From Drechslerella dactyloides (Eukaryota > Ascomycota > Orbiliomycetes > Orbiliales > Orbiliaceae), in the NCBI GenBank assembly GCA_020064725.1, contig JAGTWJ010000019.1, positions 3,100,001 to 3,164,000 on the forward strand: DNA of 64,000 nucleotides, given 5' to 3'. A model generated the notes under the pieces. It was given only the letters and a program-made list of their open reading frames with translations. It was not told where the DNA came from and did no database searches. The position numbers were made by a program, and so were the translations under genes. Positions 47,501 through 59,496 of the stretch are shown here, in pieces; the first letter of the stretch is position 1; every line of letters starts with the position of its first letter.

Positions 47501-50500
47501 TAGCACAAAGTTAGCACAGACCCGACTTACGTATCAGATATTGGCTAGTGTCTGTGCCTGTCTGGAGTCCGCACTAATACGTTTACTTGGTAGCTCGCAC
47601 GCACTCTTAATAAACCTACTAGTATATACTTACTTACTTCGTATGTACAAAAGTCCTACGCTCATGAGCATGCATACAGACGTACATAATATACACGCAT
47701 GCACCGCACGCCGACCCATCTGTTTTAATTTTGTCGTGATCCCACCGGTTTCTAGTTCTGGCCCTTGGATGCGCACATCGCTGGGGAGGGCTGGGAGACC
47801 GACAGACCGACAGGAAAGACAGAAAGAGCGAGCGAGCGAGCGAGAGAGGCCAGTCGGTCTGTCCTCGATCGAGGCATCGAAGAGCAATTAAGGCGAGGCG
47901 ACTATCAACGAACTGCCGCTGTACTACGTCCGGTGCAGCTTATTTCCCCATCGCCCTTTGATTATCCGCTCCCAAAGCGGCAAGATTCCGCGCTCTCATG
48001 GACCCATTTTGCAATTACACAAGCAGCGCAATGCAAATTAAGTTAACGATGCTAATAATAATAATAATACTACCCACCGGTACTTACTACGTCCCAGATG
48101 CTTGTCGTCTGGACAAGTAATGGGATCACGTCTGCGTAATATGTGATGTACGTGCTTATGAACATCACGCCCATCCCATCCAGCCTCAGACAGCGCTCGC
48201 TCGCCTGCTCGCACCACTCGATTGCTTGGGGAAGCAAGCTCGAGAAAAATCTCAAGATGGAACGATCATGGCGGTGGTCGGAGCAATCCAGGTCCGCTGG
48301 CCTGCCCGTTCCGAACTCCCCTGCGCAGTGGTGCGACTCCTCGCTAGATTGCATGCTCGCAGTCGCACCACTAGCTACCCTCACCGGTACCGGTACAACT
48401 TGTGTCCTCCCACCGAATCTGCACTTGTGTAGACTCTCCCTCTCTCGCTTGCTCTCTCTCGCTCGCGCGCCTCCTTCTCGGGGCTGGGACGGCGAGGGGA
48501 AGCATGCGACCGAGCGAAGCAGGGGCTAGATCTTTGGGTCCATTGACGATGTCGGTCTGTCTCCCTCACGCCAGTCTCTCTTTGGTGTCCCCTCGCTTTC
48601 GTCGACGCGCGTGTGTGCTTTCACTTCCCAGGAGATGGGTGGCCGCGTGCATGTGCAATGTACGTCTGTACTGAAGAAGTAAGTCTGGATGTACTTTTGT
48701 ATGCATGTACAAGTATGTTTGTCCGTCCGTCCGTCTGGATGCAATGCGCAATACACACTTGTCTGCACCGTGCATGTAGCCGCACCTGTGGTCTGTCTGC
48801 GAGGAAAATTCTGGGAAAAAACGAGCGACAGTAGGGTCCGAAACATACGTTCTCTCTCTCACGCATTCTCTCGTTCTCTCTTTCGGTCACTCTCTCCCTC
48901 AAGATCGTACGTAGCACACATACGTACGTTGCAGACCTGCTCACTTGCTCGCGCGGTGGACTGAGATGTCCAGCCAGCCTGCCGGCCTGCTTGCTCTGCG
49001 AGCATGTCTGTCTTCCGTCGTCGCCCATGAGTGAGGCCTCTTCTCGCTTAGTTGGTGCGGTCTGCATCAAAATCAAAACGCCGATTGAAGATAGAGGACG
49101 AGGAAGAAGCAAAGAGGGGAAACAGACGACGAAAGGAAGAAGAGAGGATGGGAAACGGAAAAAGAAAGCAGCCTGGTGACCACGCAGCGCGATGCATGCG
49201 CTCGGCCCCGAGACAGAGAGAGAGAGAGTGAGGAGAGAGGTCTCGAGCTGGAAAAAGAAAGGAAAGCGAGGGCAGAACGAAACAAAAGAACGAGACGAAG
49301 ACACGAAAAATCAGCTTTCCGCGCTAATGCAGCTCAACCATGCTTTGCATGGATGGAGATGTCCAGAGCAGGGCGCCGGTGCTCTGGGTCTGCTACTAGC
49401 GGTGGAGGGATTAGTTACGACCGAAACGAGGTTTGTTCCATTTCATCGTCCCTTCAGCTTTGCGTGCTTTTTCCTCAACGTCGTTTCTTTTTGCCCCACC
49501 GGTCAGCTCATGCTTTCTCCGGCCTTTCGTCTGGTCGGGTCTGGTCGAGTCTTTTCTTCTTTCTGCCTCTGCCTCTGCCTCTGCATCCTCCTCCTCCCTC
49601 TCGCCTCACTGGATGTATCGGCCGTTAGCTTAGCTGACATGCATGGGCCGGCTGGGTAAATGAGAACTGGAACGAACGAAAGAAGAGGCCGGACAAGTAG
49701 CGGTACATTCTCGATGGCTCACGCACATTAGTGCTCTGGAGAACATTGCTGCTGGAGATCAAAGCAAATTGGCCTGTCTCGCGATAGCACATCGTGCGTA
49801 TCTATTGCCTCTGCAGGCGACTCGCGGCCAGGCAGGCAGTCAAGGCAGGCGGGCAGGCAGCAGGGATAACCAGCACCCGCAGCGTGATTGACATTGCGGC
49901 CATGCACGAACGAGAGAAAAGGTGTACTAAGTATACACGTTATACGGTGCAGGTCAAGCAAGTCGACCTGGCCGTTCGTTCGTTCGTTTCTCCTCGTCGT
50001 CGAGAGAGAGGGTGTGGGTGTGTGGTTTGTACCGAAACGGTGACTAACCTCTATGTGCAGACAGACATTACTTCGTAATGTAACTACACCTCACGCCATA
50101 TCTGGATGGGATGCTCTGTCCCTAGTCCAAGAGCACACAAATCACTGTCCGTCCAGCTTGTATGTACCGGTACTTCCAGTCATTCATCCATTCATTTATT
50201 CATTCATTACACAGGCCATACAGACATGCACTGGTGCAACCACCTCCTCCGCACACCCTTGTCCACACCCACGACCGGGCAAGTGCGCTCGCGCTATCGG
50301 TACCTTTTTTTTCTTTTCCCGCGAAGCATGGCCAGCGTGGGACCGGAGAAAGAAGGGGAAGGGAAGGGCAGACGAAATTAACAAAGCAAGCACAGGCTCC
50401 CTTCCCTCCCACAACCTGGCCGGGCCTGGGCGAAGCTGCAAAAGGATGCCTGCACGAAGCGATGTGCATGTACAATGTCCATGACACCCACCACCCTCTC

Positions 50501-51642
50501 GCACCACCAACCCACCCGCTCGCTCGGGAAGCAGCCCTCGAGTAAAGCTAGCTTGGTCAGTCGCGCGATTGGATTGGTGCTAGCGTCAGGTCGCTCGCTC
50601 GTTTAAGAGAGCACGCTGGCTGCGGTGGGAGCGTCGTGGTGGAAGTATATATATTCGCCCGGCCTGCTCCCCACGCCCAAAAGGAGAGATGATCATCGTC
50701 TCGACCGGACGACTTCAACCAGACGCCTTCTTATTCTTCTCCTCTTTCTCATTCTCATCCTCTTCTCCTCCTTCATCTTCATCCTGCCACGCTGCTCCTG
50801 CTGCCTGCCTGCCTTGTTTTACGCCAGTGCTCCCGCCATCGTGGTCCCTGATCGCGATCCCATCCTTATCTTGCTGCTGCATATCCGCGGTACCGCCAGA
50901 ACGATCAAACTTGTTCCAAAACCACTTTTGTTCGTATCGCATCGGCCTGAACTGGGAAACCTAGCCCTCCGATATTCCTCGCTGCGCCGCTTACATCTGG
51001 AACGGAACTCAGGTGGTTCCTGGCTGGCTAGCTCGCCAACCTGCAAAAACACTATATCGCATCTCTTGATACCATTCCCTATATCTCTCTCCCATCCATC
51101 CATTCCTCGCCACCTCTATATCCTTCTCTCTGTGCTCGCGCGATATATAAATATATACATCTATATCGTCCATCAAATAGAACAGACCTATATGTGTACA
51201 TATCTATAGCACACATCGACGCAGCCAGCCAATTTCCTAACATCCTAAGTCGACTCGTCTCCATCCGAGTAATAACCTCATCCCATCTCGCCGGGCCAAG
51301 TCCCCAACTAATCTCCACTCTCCGGAAAATAAATCAGACTTTCTTTTTTTTTATATTCCGCTCGATTTTATCCTGCATCCTTTATATTACCCCCTCCGCC
51401 ACTAAAGCCATTGGGACTTTATAAATCCCAATACACCTTCCAAGACGGCGACGTTAACCTATCCCAGTTTCCCTCGCCAAACTCCCACTCTCCCGCATCT
51501 GGTCCCGGCGTCTCCGGTATCTTTTTATCCAAGTCCTGCCCCCAGCTCTTCCGACAAGGTATCTCAATCGCCTGACTTCCCTCCGAATTCTTCAACGCCC
51601 ACCTACTGGACCAACCACTCCGCCCCGTCTTCGGCGACAGAG
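44574..51642. other. 7-kb gene-poor region rich in microsatellites
   Basis: I found no convincing gene here; the many 60-200-codon open frames lack similarity and follow simple repeats. Visible repeats: TTC/TCT near 44655-44690, (ACAT)n at 46221-46258, GTGC near 46452-46470, GAGGAC-type near 47099-47180, GAGC near 47827-47843, CTCT near 48420-48470 and 48850-48900, GTCC at 48721-48735, (GA)n at 49203-49228, CTGCCT near 49560-49590 and CATTC near 50175-50215. The last ~1 kb is pyrimidine-rich with a TATATATA motif near 50647 and may be a transcribed leader of the next gene. Confidence 0.6.
46221..46258. repeat. (ACAT)n microsatellite
   Basis: About nine perfect copies of the tetranucleotide ACAT, flanked by imperfect ACGTACAT units to about 46300. 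The resulting YIHTYIHT-like translation is an artefact. Confidence 0.9.
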
Positions 51643-52980
51643 ATGACATCCGCTTTACCTCTCGCCGCGGCGCCGTCCTACACATCGCCCCCGCTTGTAA
51701 ATTCGATATCTACCATCCAGCCTCTGCCTTCTCCACCCGCAAACGACGCAGAGCTGCCGAAGCCTGGTAATCACCACTCGTCTGTCGCTGACGCGACGGG
51801 CCACCATGCATCAAACTCAATGCTCGCATCCAGGAGACAAAATGTCTCTCTACCTGCATTCACCTTTCCCTCGCCGGGTCAACGTTCTTTCGGCTACGGA
51901 CTTCACAGTCCTGCTCCAAGCCTTCTAACACCCCCCTCTGGTAATGACCACCTTGGTCCCGTAGATGGCAGCAACGCCGTCAGCCAAAGCTTTTGGGCTG
52001 CTGCCGCGCCCTCCCACACAAATCCATCCTCCTCCGCTTTCTCTTATGCATCCGCTGCACCATCGCAGCCGGCGTATGCGACAGCATCGTCAACTGCATA
52101 CACAAGTCGTGGAATAGTTTCTCCAGTCAGCAGTAGTCGAAGCCAGCCATTGAGCCCCCACCACCAGGAGGCCGTTCCCTCCTCGAACACAAATGGACAA
52201 CCGAGTTTCGATGGTGCTTCGTACAGCTCCAACCTAGCTGTCCCCACAACTCACGGTTCTTCCTACTCCCCGGGATTCTCCTACTCGGGACAAGGTCCAT
52301 TGACCCCCGTCACACAAAACTCTCTAGCCTCTCCGCATGATGCGTATGCTTCTCCTCCTTCATCACTCCCACCGCCGACGCCTTCGTCGGGCTACTACTC
52401 GCAACATAATCCTAGCTACTCCTACAACGGACATCCGATCTCGGTCGGGCCCGCATCACCCCCTGTTCACAGGCCTCCGCCAAACGGCTCGCTATCTCAT
52501 TTGCATCCGCTCCATGCTTCGGGATCGTTAACACACCCCGGTTATCAGTCTGCGCATCCGAGGTATCTTTCCTCAGGCATTGCTGCTAGTGTATATGCTC
52601 AACACGGTGCCTCTATCATCCATGGACTGACACCGCATCTTGCTGGGTCGCCACTCCAACACGCTCACATCCACCCTTCGCAACATGCGTCAGTGCCCCA
52701 CCAGGAGCGACCATTCCGGTGCGACCAATGTCCTCAGAGTTTCAACCGTAATCATGATCTCAAGCGGCATAAGAGAATACATCTCGCTGTTAAGCCGTTC
52801 CCGTGCCCCAACTGTGACAAGAGCTTTAGCCGCAAGGATGCTCTGAAAGTAAGTTTTCGTCGTCCTCTATTCACTAGTTTAACGATTCCGAGGCTAACAA
52901 AACTTCTCCAACAGCGTCATGTTCTCGTAAAGGGATGTGGCAACGCGAGTGCAAGCTCAAAACCGGCGTCCACCTCTTAA
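51643..52980 (+). CDS. C2H2 transcription factor, FlbC-like
   Basis: Exons 51643-52848 and 52915-52980 join in phase to 423 residues. The first 350 residues are Ser/Pro/Tyr/His-rich, with no domain. Two fingers close the protein: FRCDQCPQSFNRNHDLKRH (about 358-378), and a C2HC-type second finger FPCPNCDKSFSRKDALK | RHVLVKGCG, split by the intron. The HDLKRHKRIHLAVKPFPC linker is typical of the fungal FlbC group of conidiation regulators in Aspergillus; other Azf1-like regulators are possible, so no symbol is given. The start is preceded by a long pyrimidine-rich leader. The intron (66 nt, GTAAGT...CTAAC...CAG) has no in-frame stop, so the unspliced frame stays open. Nuclear DNA binding is expected from the family. 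Confidence 0.78.
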   Translation: MTSALPLAAAPSYTSPPLVNSISTIQPLPSPPANDAELPKPGNHHSSVADATGHHASNSMLASRRQNVSLPAFTFPSPGQRSFGYGLHSPAPSLLTPPSGNDHLGPVDGSNAVSQSFWAAAAPSHTNPSSSAFSYASAAPSQPAYATASSTAYTSRGIVSPVSSSRSQPLSPHHQEAVPSSNTNGQPSFDGASYSSNLAVPTTHGSSYSPGFSYSGQGPLTPVTQNSLASPHDAYASPPSSLPPPTPSSGYYSQHNPSYSYNGHPISVGPASPPVHRPPPNGSLSHLHPLHASGSLTHPGYQSAHPRYLSSGIAASVYAQHGASIIHGLTPHLAGSPLQHAHIHPSQHASVPHQERPFRCDQCPQSFNRNHDLKRHKRIHLAVKPFPCPNCDKSFSRKDALKVSFRRPLFTSLTIPRLTKLLQQRHVLVKGCGNASASSKPASTS

Positions 52981-54054
52981 AGCTTGGCTTAATCCTTCAT
53001 CCTCAGTGTGCTAGCCTTGCCAGTATCGCTTCTATTTCTTCTTTTCTCACGCCATCCTCTCGTTATCGAAGGATATGAATTCATGGTAGTTGCTCAATCA
53101 TGCGCAAAGAGCTACACGATGTTTTAAACTGCGCTTAGCGCAAACAAATCTTTGATGTAACGCCGTTCGGGTTGCTCATCTGCATCTAGTCATACAACGG
53201 CTATTTCTTCCACCCTTCCGCTCCCGCCCCTCATTTCTCTTCCACTTGCTCGGTAAATTCTTTATCTTGAGCATTTTTCTACTACTCCTTTTATTTTATC
53301 CGGCTTACCCTCCGTTGTTCGCGCGTATATATCCCGGGCATGTTTTGTTTTTCGTATAGTATGTAAGGCACAATGGTGGTGTTTTTGGCGCTGAATCTCT
53401 ATTGCTTGAGTCAAGGAAAATTAATGTTTTGACATTGGTGTGAAAGCGCATCATATATATACTTTTCTATCATTACACATACATATGCGGCCAGACTTTG
53501 GAGCGATTGGACATACCAATCGCTGACAAGATAGGGGCCTTTTTATTTCTTGTCCTCTTTTTATCTCTTTGGCGCTGCCCATGATGTACTTTGCAGCTTG
53601 TTTTCTCCACTGCTTGACGGCCTGCAGGTGGGATACGCACGTTTTGTAAATAGGAAGGCTATTAGCGAGAAGACTATATGATTACTCCAATAATGCTCCC
53701 CACGTCGTACAACTACAAAATTGCCTTTGCGTTGACCTTGTTGTAATTTAAGCCCAGGGATCAGGGATCTTGACCAGCCAGAGAACGTCGGCTGGCTGGT
53801 CCCGGATCCCTGCAGCCGCATCGGACAGCTTAACCATGTCCAAAATGCGCAGGCAGCGCTGCCTCTGGGAGACTGGTACCGTATCATGTATCGGCATGGG
53901 TAAGTACCAATTGACGCGCTCGAATACTCTCTTCCTCATCTACTCATCGATCCTCTGACAAATAGCAAAACTACTACTACCGCCAGGCTAGCTAATTGTC
54001 CTCTCTGTTTGGGGGGTACAGCACCCATTCTGCTTCGATTCCCGTTCATTCATA
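52981..54054. promoter_or_regulatory. 3' region of the C2H2 gene and kinase promoter
   Basis: The first ~500 bp are T-rich, a likely 3' untranslated region. The rest leads to the kinase start and includes the hairpin described separately and a small upstream open frame (53838-53958, with a GTAAGT donor motif inside) that could be a leader exon. No other gene is seen. Confidence 0.45.
53762..53812. repeat. Perfect-stem hairpin in kinase upstream region
   Basis: CAGGGATCTTGACCAGCCAG and CTGGCTGGTCCCGGATCCCTG are inverted, giving eight plus nine paired bases around a small mismatch and a 10-bp loop. It lies 243 bp before the kinase start codon. It may be a cruciform, an RNA hairpin in the leader, or a dyad operator. 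Confidence 0.6.
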
Positions 54055-56917
54055 ATGAACATTGCAACGGGAAACGAACCCGGGCGGCAGTCGGGTAGGA
54101 CAAGGTTCACGACAATGGGAACGGGCGGCGACTTTCCAGAAGCGGGTGACCGCCAGATAAGTGGCAAGTCTACACTCCCCTCTTCTCTCGCGATGGCCGC
54201 ACAACATAATCTACAAGGCTAATGATTGCTCTGTAGTCGGGCTTTGGAGGCTTGGGAGGACCTTGGGGGAAGGCGGGTCTGGACACGTTCGTCTGGCAAA
54301 ACATCAGAAAACCGGAAAATTCGCGGCCATAAAGATCATTAGCAAAAACTTAAGGCAAAACACCACGACAAGCATAACTGAGGCTGGTCTCGATGTACGA
54401 CAAGCCATAGAACGGGAGATCGTTCTGATGAATCTCCTAACGCATCCGAACGTGGTCCAACTCTATGAAATCTGGGATAGCAAAGATGACATGTAAGCAA
54501 CCAGGACAGGGACTAGCGAACGAGAAATGAACACGCACTTACCCTGACAATCTGCTCGTCGGCTGTTAGATATCTTGTGCTTGAGTATGTCGCTGGCGGG
54601 GATCTGCTCCAGTACATGACGAGAACAAAGGACGGTCTTTCCGACGAAGAGGTCGCACACGTGTTCAGGCAAATCATCGCAGGTCTCTTTTACCTGCACA
54701 ACCTCAACATATATCATCGAGACCTGAAGCATGAGAATCTCATGATGGATCTCCAAGGCAACCTCAAGATAGCGGACTTTGGCATGGCCGCCTTACAGCC
54801 TGAAGGTACCTACTTTAGGAGTTCGTGTGGTTCTCCGAACTACGCCGCTCCAGAGGTCATTCGAGGTTTGCCCTACAACGGATCCACGGCCGACATCTGG
54901 TCCGCGGGCGTCATTCTCTATGGTATGCTTACTCATAAATTTCCGTTCGAGAGTGAAGACACTGTCACCCTCCTACAGGGAATAAGCAGGGCAGAGTATG
55001 AGATGCCAACGTATGTATCGCGGGAAGCCGCAAACTTGGTAGCTCGCATGTTGGAAGTCAACCCGGCCACGAGGATTACCCTTGATGGTATTTTCCTGCA
55101 TCCGTTCACTTGGAAGGGGTTTTATGGACAAGTTCCCCGCCTGCCACAGACGCCGCAAGAAATGGCGGCCAATCGACTGAAATCTCTGTCGGGCTCTCTA
55201 ACAGCCGCACATGCCAACATGGATATCATTTCAAAACTGAAAGCACTTTGGATGTATCGAGATGGAACCTCGCTGGCGAGGAAGGTGATCTCGGAGGAGT
55301 AGGTCTCCACTGTATCAGCTTTTACTAGGCGTAGGTTTGCTTCAAAGCTAATTGTGGATCACGCAGGTTCTCGCAAGAGAAGCTCTTCTATTGGCTTTTA
55401 CTAGAGAAACACATCGGCGACGAGCCAATATCAAGCTCAACGGGAGAAAATGACAGGGTGCTAAAGCCCAAAGGCCCAGCAGCCCAAGGAAACTTGCGCG
55501 CAAATTGTATCACACATGTGAGGAGAGAACAACCCCAGTTGTTCCGGCCATTGCCTTGGTCGCTTCATTCAGCCTCATTACCTGGTCCGTCCCCGAATCG
55601 AGGAAACATGCTCTCAAGCTCAAAAAGTCGAGATGTCAAATTTTCCAAGATGGAGCGGGGTGGAGCGTCGTCGAAGGCGAAAGAAGGCGTTGGAACACGA
55701 AGGACTTCTCAAAGGATAGTGAGGCGCCGTAACTCATCGCAGCCACTTGTTCTGGGCTCCATCGGACACAAGAAACAAGCAATGGGCTTACATCTGTTTG
55801 GTATGCTGGATGAACTCAAAATTTTGAATCCTACGGTGCGTGCTTCCGCCCCAGACCGGGGGGGAAATCTGCATCGAGGCAGATATGAGAAACCATCTGG
55901 CAAAGAATTTCGCAAGGGAACTCAAGACGCAGAGATCGGGCGATTTGCAAGATTGCAGCACAAGCCATCTCATCTTCTAGGATCTCGAAGAGTCAAAAAA
56001 TCACAAAGCAGGCACGCCGTCATCGTACAGAATAAACGAAGCAAGTCAAATCCAAGCGTGCTTCCCGGCATTGACGAGAAGCATGCACGCTCGCATCCTG
56101 CTTTGGAGCTAGTCGGGGGACTGCGAAAGCTAGAAGAGAGGTCACAGGTCCATCATCCTGACGTCCAGCCCTCGAGCCAGTCGGAATCTCATCTGCATCG
56201 GAGGGATGCACTAGTGCGAGTGGCAGGAGGGCGGGAGCAAAAAGCCAAAGGCGCGGCGGGACAGAAGACTTTGATAGGAGCTCCGGAGAAAAAGCGTAAG
56301 TTACATGGATTGATAACCTGCGACAAAGGCATAGACCGTTATCTGACCGATAGACGAACCTGGCAGTTCGTACCGCGGACGACGCCAGCCGCCGCAAAGA
56401 TCAATCCGTCGGAACAGAGGGAGCAGCTGACGATGCCGGGGAGAGGATGGACGGATGTCGTGGAGGGGGAGTGGGAGGAGGCGCAGGGGTAGGACTACTC
56501 GCTCGCTCGCAAATACGGGTTGGTACCGCATACAGAGAGCAAAAACTCCTTGCATATGCGCCGGTATCACAAGTCCAAAGAGACCTCTCGCAGATATTTC
56601 ATTGCTGGCAGGCTTATGGCGCGGGTCGGACCCGCATGACTAAACGGAAGGACCTTTTATGGGGCGGCGGGAACGATGAGACTCGAGGTGCGTAATGATA
56701 ACCCACCCTGTTCGAGGTGAGTTTTCTGAAAAAAACTGCCGAGCTAAGATTTACATCAACAGGTTCTGAGAAACTATTGGTATGCATTGTAAAGCTGGCA
56801 GACATAGGCGACAACAAGACAGCTGTCACTTTTACTCGGCGGCATGGAACCGCTTTGAGGTTGCGGGAAATGGTTGACGATGTCGTTTCGCACGTGTCGT
56901 TCGACGTTGCCAGATAA
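54055..56917 (+). CDS. Gin4/Nim1-like Ser/Thr protein kinase
   Basis: Exons 54055-54160, 54237-54492, 54570-55298 and 55367 onward; the first four junctions are in phase. The catalytic domain is complete: GRTLGEGGSGHVRLAKH (glycine loop), AAIKIISK (Lys), YHRDLKHENLM, ADFGMAAL and NYAAPEVIRG, ending near residue 300; the spacing IGLWRLGRTLG at the start is typical of the Nim1/Gin4/Hsl1 group that acts on the septin/Wee1 branch of cell-cycle control. A basic, disordered tail follows. The 3' end is unsettled: exon 4 could stop at 56490, but SQVQRDLSQIFHCWQAYG (56565-56625) and a KA1-like segment (AELRFTSTGSEKLLVCIVKL to 56917) fit the family's C-terminus, so two more splices are probable. Substrate and binding partners are inferred from the family only. 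Confidence 0.85.
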
Positions 56918-59496
56918 AACGGGGCTACCCGTGCCAGACACGGTTCTCGTTTCTTGTATGCTAATGTTGAGTGGAGCGCCGGTGGGGTTATTCCAGGCTG
57001 ACATGGCGTTTCGTAGCACCGGAGCCTCCTCCTTCCTTTCCTCGTTCTTCTCCCTTTCGTCCACCCTGCCTCTTCTGTTTCGTACGTGTCGTTACTTTTT
57101 CTTATGTGAGCGATTAAAGTTGGCCTGGTCTTGTGCAGGCATGAGCTCAGTCATGTCGTGTTCCGACGCTAAATATAGTCTGCACAATTCAATAAGATGG
57201 GATGAACAAAGTAGCCGGCACGCGCGACAAATGCCTCCAGAGGCCATGCGGAAGAACGCATGGCGGGAGTCATCGGACATGCTTTTGCACAAATGTTATC
57301 CGTCTGCAGCTCGGTCCGGATTCCCTTGCGAGCGAAGCATCAAAACAAGTGAATCCTTCGACGTCCAGCCTGTGTGTATCTGTAGTATTATCTGTAGTAT
57401 ATGTATGGAGAGCCATGCGCACATGCGCACATGCTCGCACGCATGCATGCATGAAGAGTGCATCTTTGGGCGTACCAGCAAGTGGGTGGCGAACGAGGGC
57501 GTGCTTTCCGGACGACGGCATAAAGGCAAAAGTGGGTCAGGCTTGAGGAGAGGAAGCGGGTGCCATAACAGCTAGCTCTATACAAGATTTAGCGCGCAGA
57601 CATGATGTTGAATGTAATGACTTTTTCACTAGATCTGTCCCCAAGCCTGGGTTGCACACTTTTTTTTTTTATTATGCACACTTCCGCAATGCTTCGCCTG
57701 CACGCCGCGCAATGCGCCAGCTGCAACTAGCCTCTCTTTTCCTCTTTCTATCCCCATCACACATCTGCTCTCTGGCATTGCATGTATGCATGCATGCGTG
57801 TATGTAAGTATGTGTATGTATGTATGTAGGAGGTAGGTAGCTGCATCGTGCCATAGAGGGACACGATCGAAGGCGAGGATCCCTATAATGATATAACCAC
57901 GGTTTCAGCATGCGTCGAGCAAACAAGTTTCGAACTGGCCTACGAGATCAATCGATCATTATCCCTCAACTACGGGGGCGTATGTATAGCATAGGTTTTT
58001 TTTCTTTTTGGCACGTTGGTAATGCGAGAGGGGGGGGGGGGGAGCAGCCACTCGCCGAAAAGGCTCGCAAGCGCGCGGGAGCGCGGAAATGGTTAGGGCC
58101 GGGGGAGGCGTGATAGCACCACCGTTAGGAACGCTAACTCTGAGGTTAGGATGTCCGAAGTGTGTTAGATTGATGAGCGACCTGAACTACAGGAGGATAC
58201 GCACCTACATGAGGATAGTTTTTTTTGTTTTGTATATAGCACTGCAGAGCACCAATTGATCAAGCACGCGAATTTGCGTAGAGACAGAGACGCACCCAAC
58301 AGGTTGACCTTGTCATAGTTCGAATCACCCACCTCTGCTATTACTGGACAGATTATTAGGCTGCCACAAGTGGGCCTCCTCCGAGGAGGGAGAGAGGAAA
58401 GGGGAATTGGGGAGGAAGGGAAGGGGGGTAAAGGGGGAGGGAAGATAGAAGAAGAAAAAAAAGATATTATAACCAAGCTAACGGAGTCCCTAGCATCAAG
58501 GCAAATCTCCAAACACCCATCCTGACAAAGGACAAAACTAGATCGAGTGGTAGACAGGTGGTGCCTGCCACGTCGTATGTTGCTAGAACCAATTGCAAGC
58601 CGAGTTTTAGCACCGTCCGGAGAATAGAAAGATGAGAACAGGCTGTACAGGAAGAGAACCCTCCAGGAAACACATTGAAGCTGGCACAAATGTGGTGTAT
58701 TAATAAAAACAAAAGGTTGAGAGTCAAAAGAAGAGCCAAGATATCCGCACCATAACATGACAATCATTATCTGACGAAAAGACATTCGAGGGGAGGAAAT
58801 GATGAACCAAGGAAAATGTAAGCTCGAGATGCGCACGTGAAAGAGCCTGGTTGAAATGATTAAACAGTCCGCACCAAGGGTGCGGAGATAGAAAACGTCG
58901 GGCCGATACCGGTAGCCCAAATTTCGTCCGAGTTCAGTTTAGTTGAGAGATATATATCATCGTGCTTGGCGGTAAACTTCTGTTGACGAGTCCGCGCATC
59001 GACCGGTCAATGTTGGTACTTGATTCGATAGTGGCGGATGTAGAATGGCAAAGGGCCGAGGCGCCTGTCAAAATGGAGGGCCTCGGCTTCCAGAATGCTA
59101 TTGCTGATGCAATAGGAAGGATGGAAAACACAAATGATCGCTACCATGCGCAATAACAGCAAATGAGATGCAACAACAAAGTAAGAAAAAAAACTGCAAA
59201 TGTTCCGCCCCAGTTTTATCGCTATGTTGGAAATATATGTGTGTATATATATAAGAGAGGTGTCCGTTTGTGTGCGTGATGGTTTGTGAATATATACTGA
59301 GGTATATATATAATGGATGCTGAATATGGTGATACCCTCCGAGTAGATAAGATAGGACAAGAAATAGAGGAATGAGAAATGGGAACATCAAAAGAAAAGA
59401 AAAAAAAGAGAGGGAAATGAAATGACGACGAATAGCGAAGGTATTATGTTACTGGTCGAAGATCGCGATGGGACCTGTCATCATTTCCGAGGAGTA
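56918..59496. other. Gene-poor region between kinase and Zn2Cys6 gene
   Basis: About 2.6 kb lying between convergent genes. It has TGCATGCATGC and GTATGTATGTA repeats near 57430-57455 and 57780-57835, and poly-T at 57661-57670. A minus-strand 251-codon open frame (58920-58165) lacks domains and draws its length from a pyrimidine-rich tract, so I do not call it a gene. The last ~500 bp are likely the Zn2Cys6 3' untranslated region. Confidence 0.5.

Noticed and set aside
58165..58920. 251-codon minus-strand open frame
   Set aside because: No domain, odd composition, and a pyrimidine-rich stretch supplies about 30 codons; more likely untranslated sequence downstream of the Zn2Cys6 gene.
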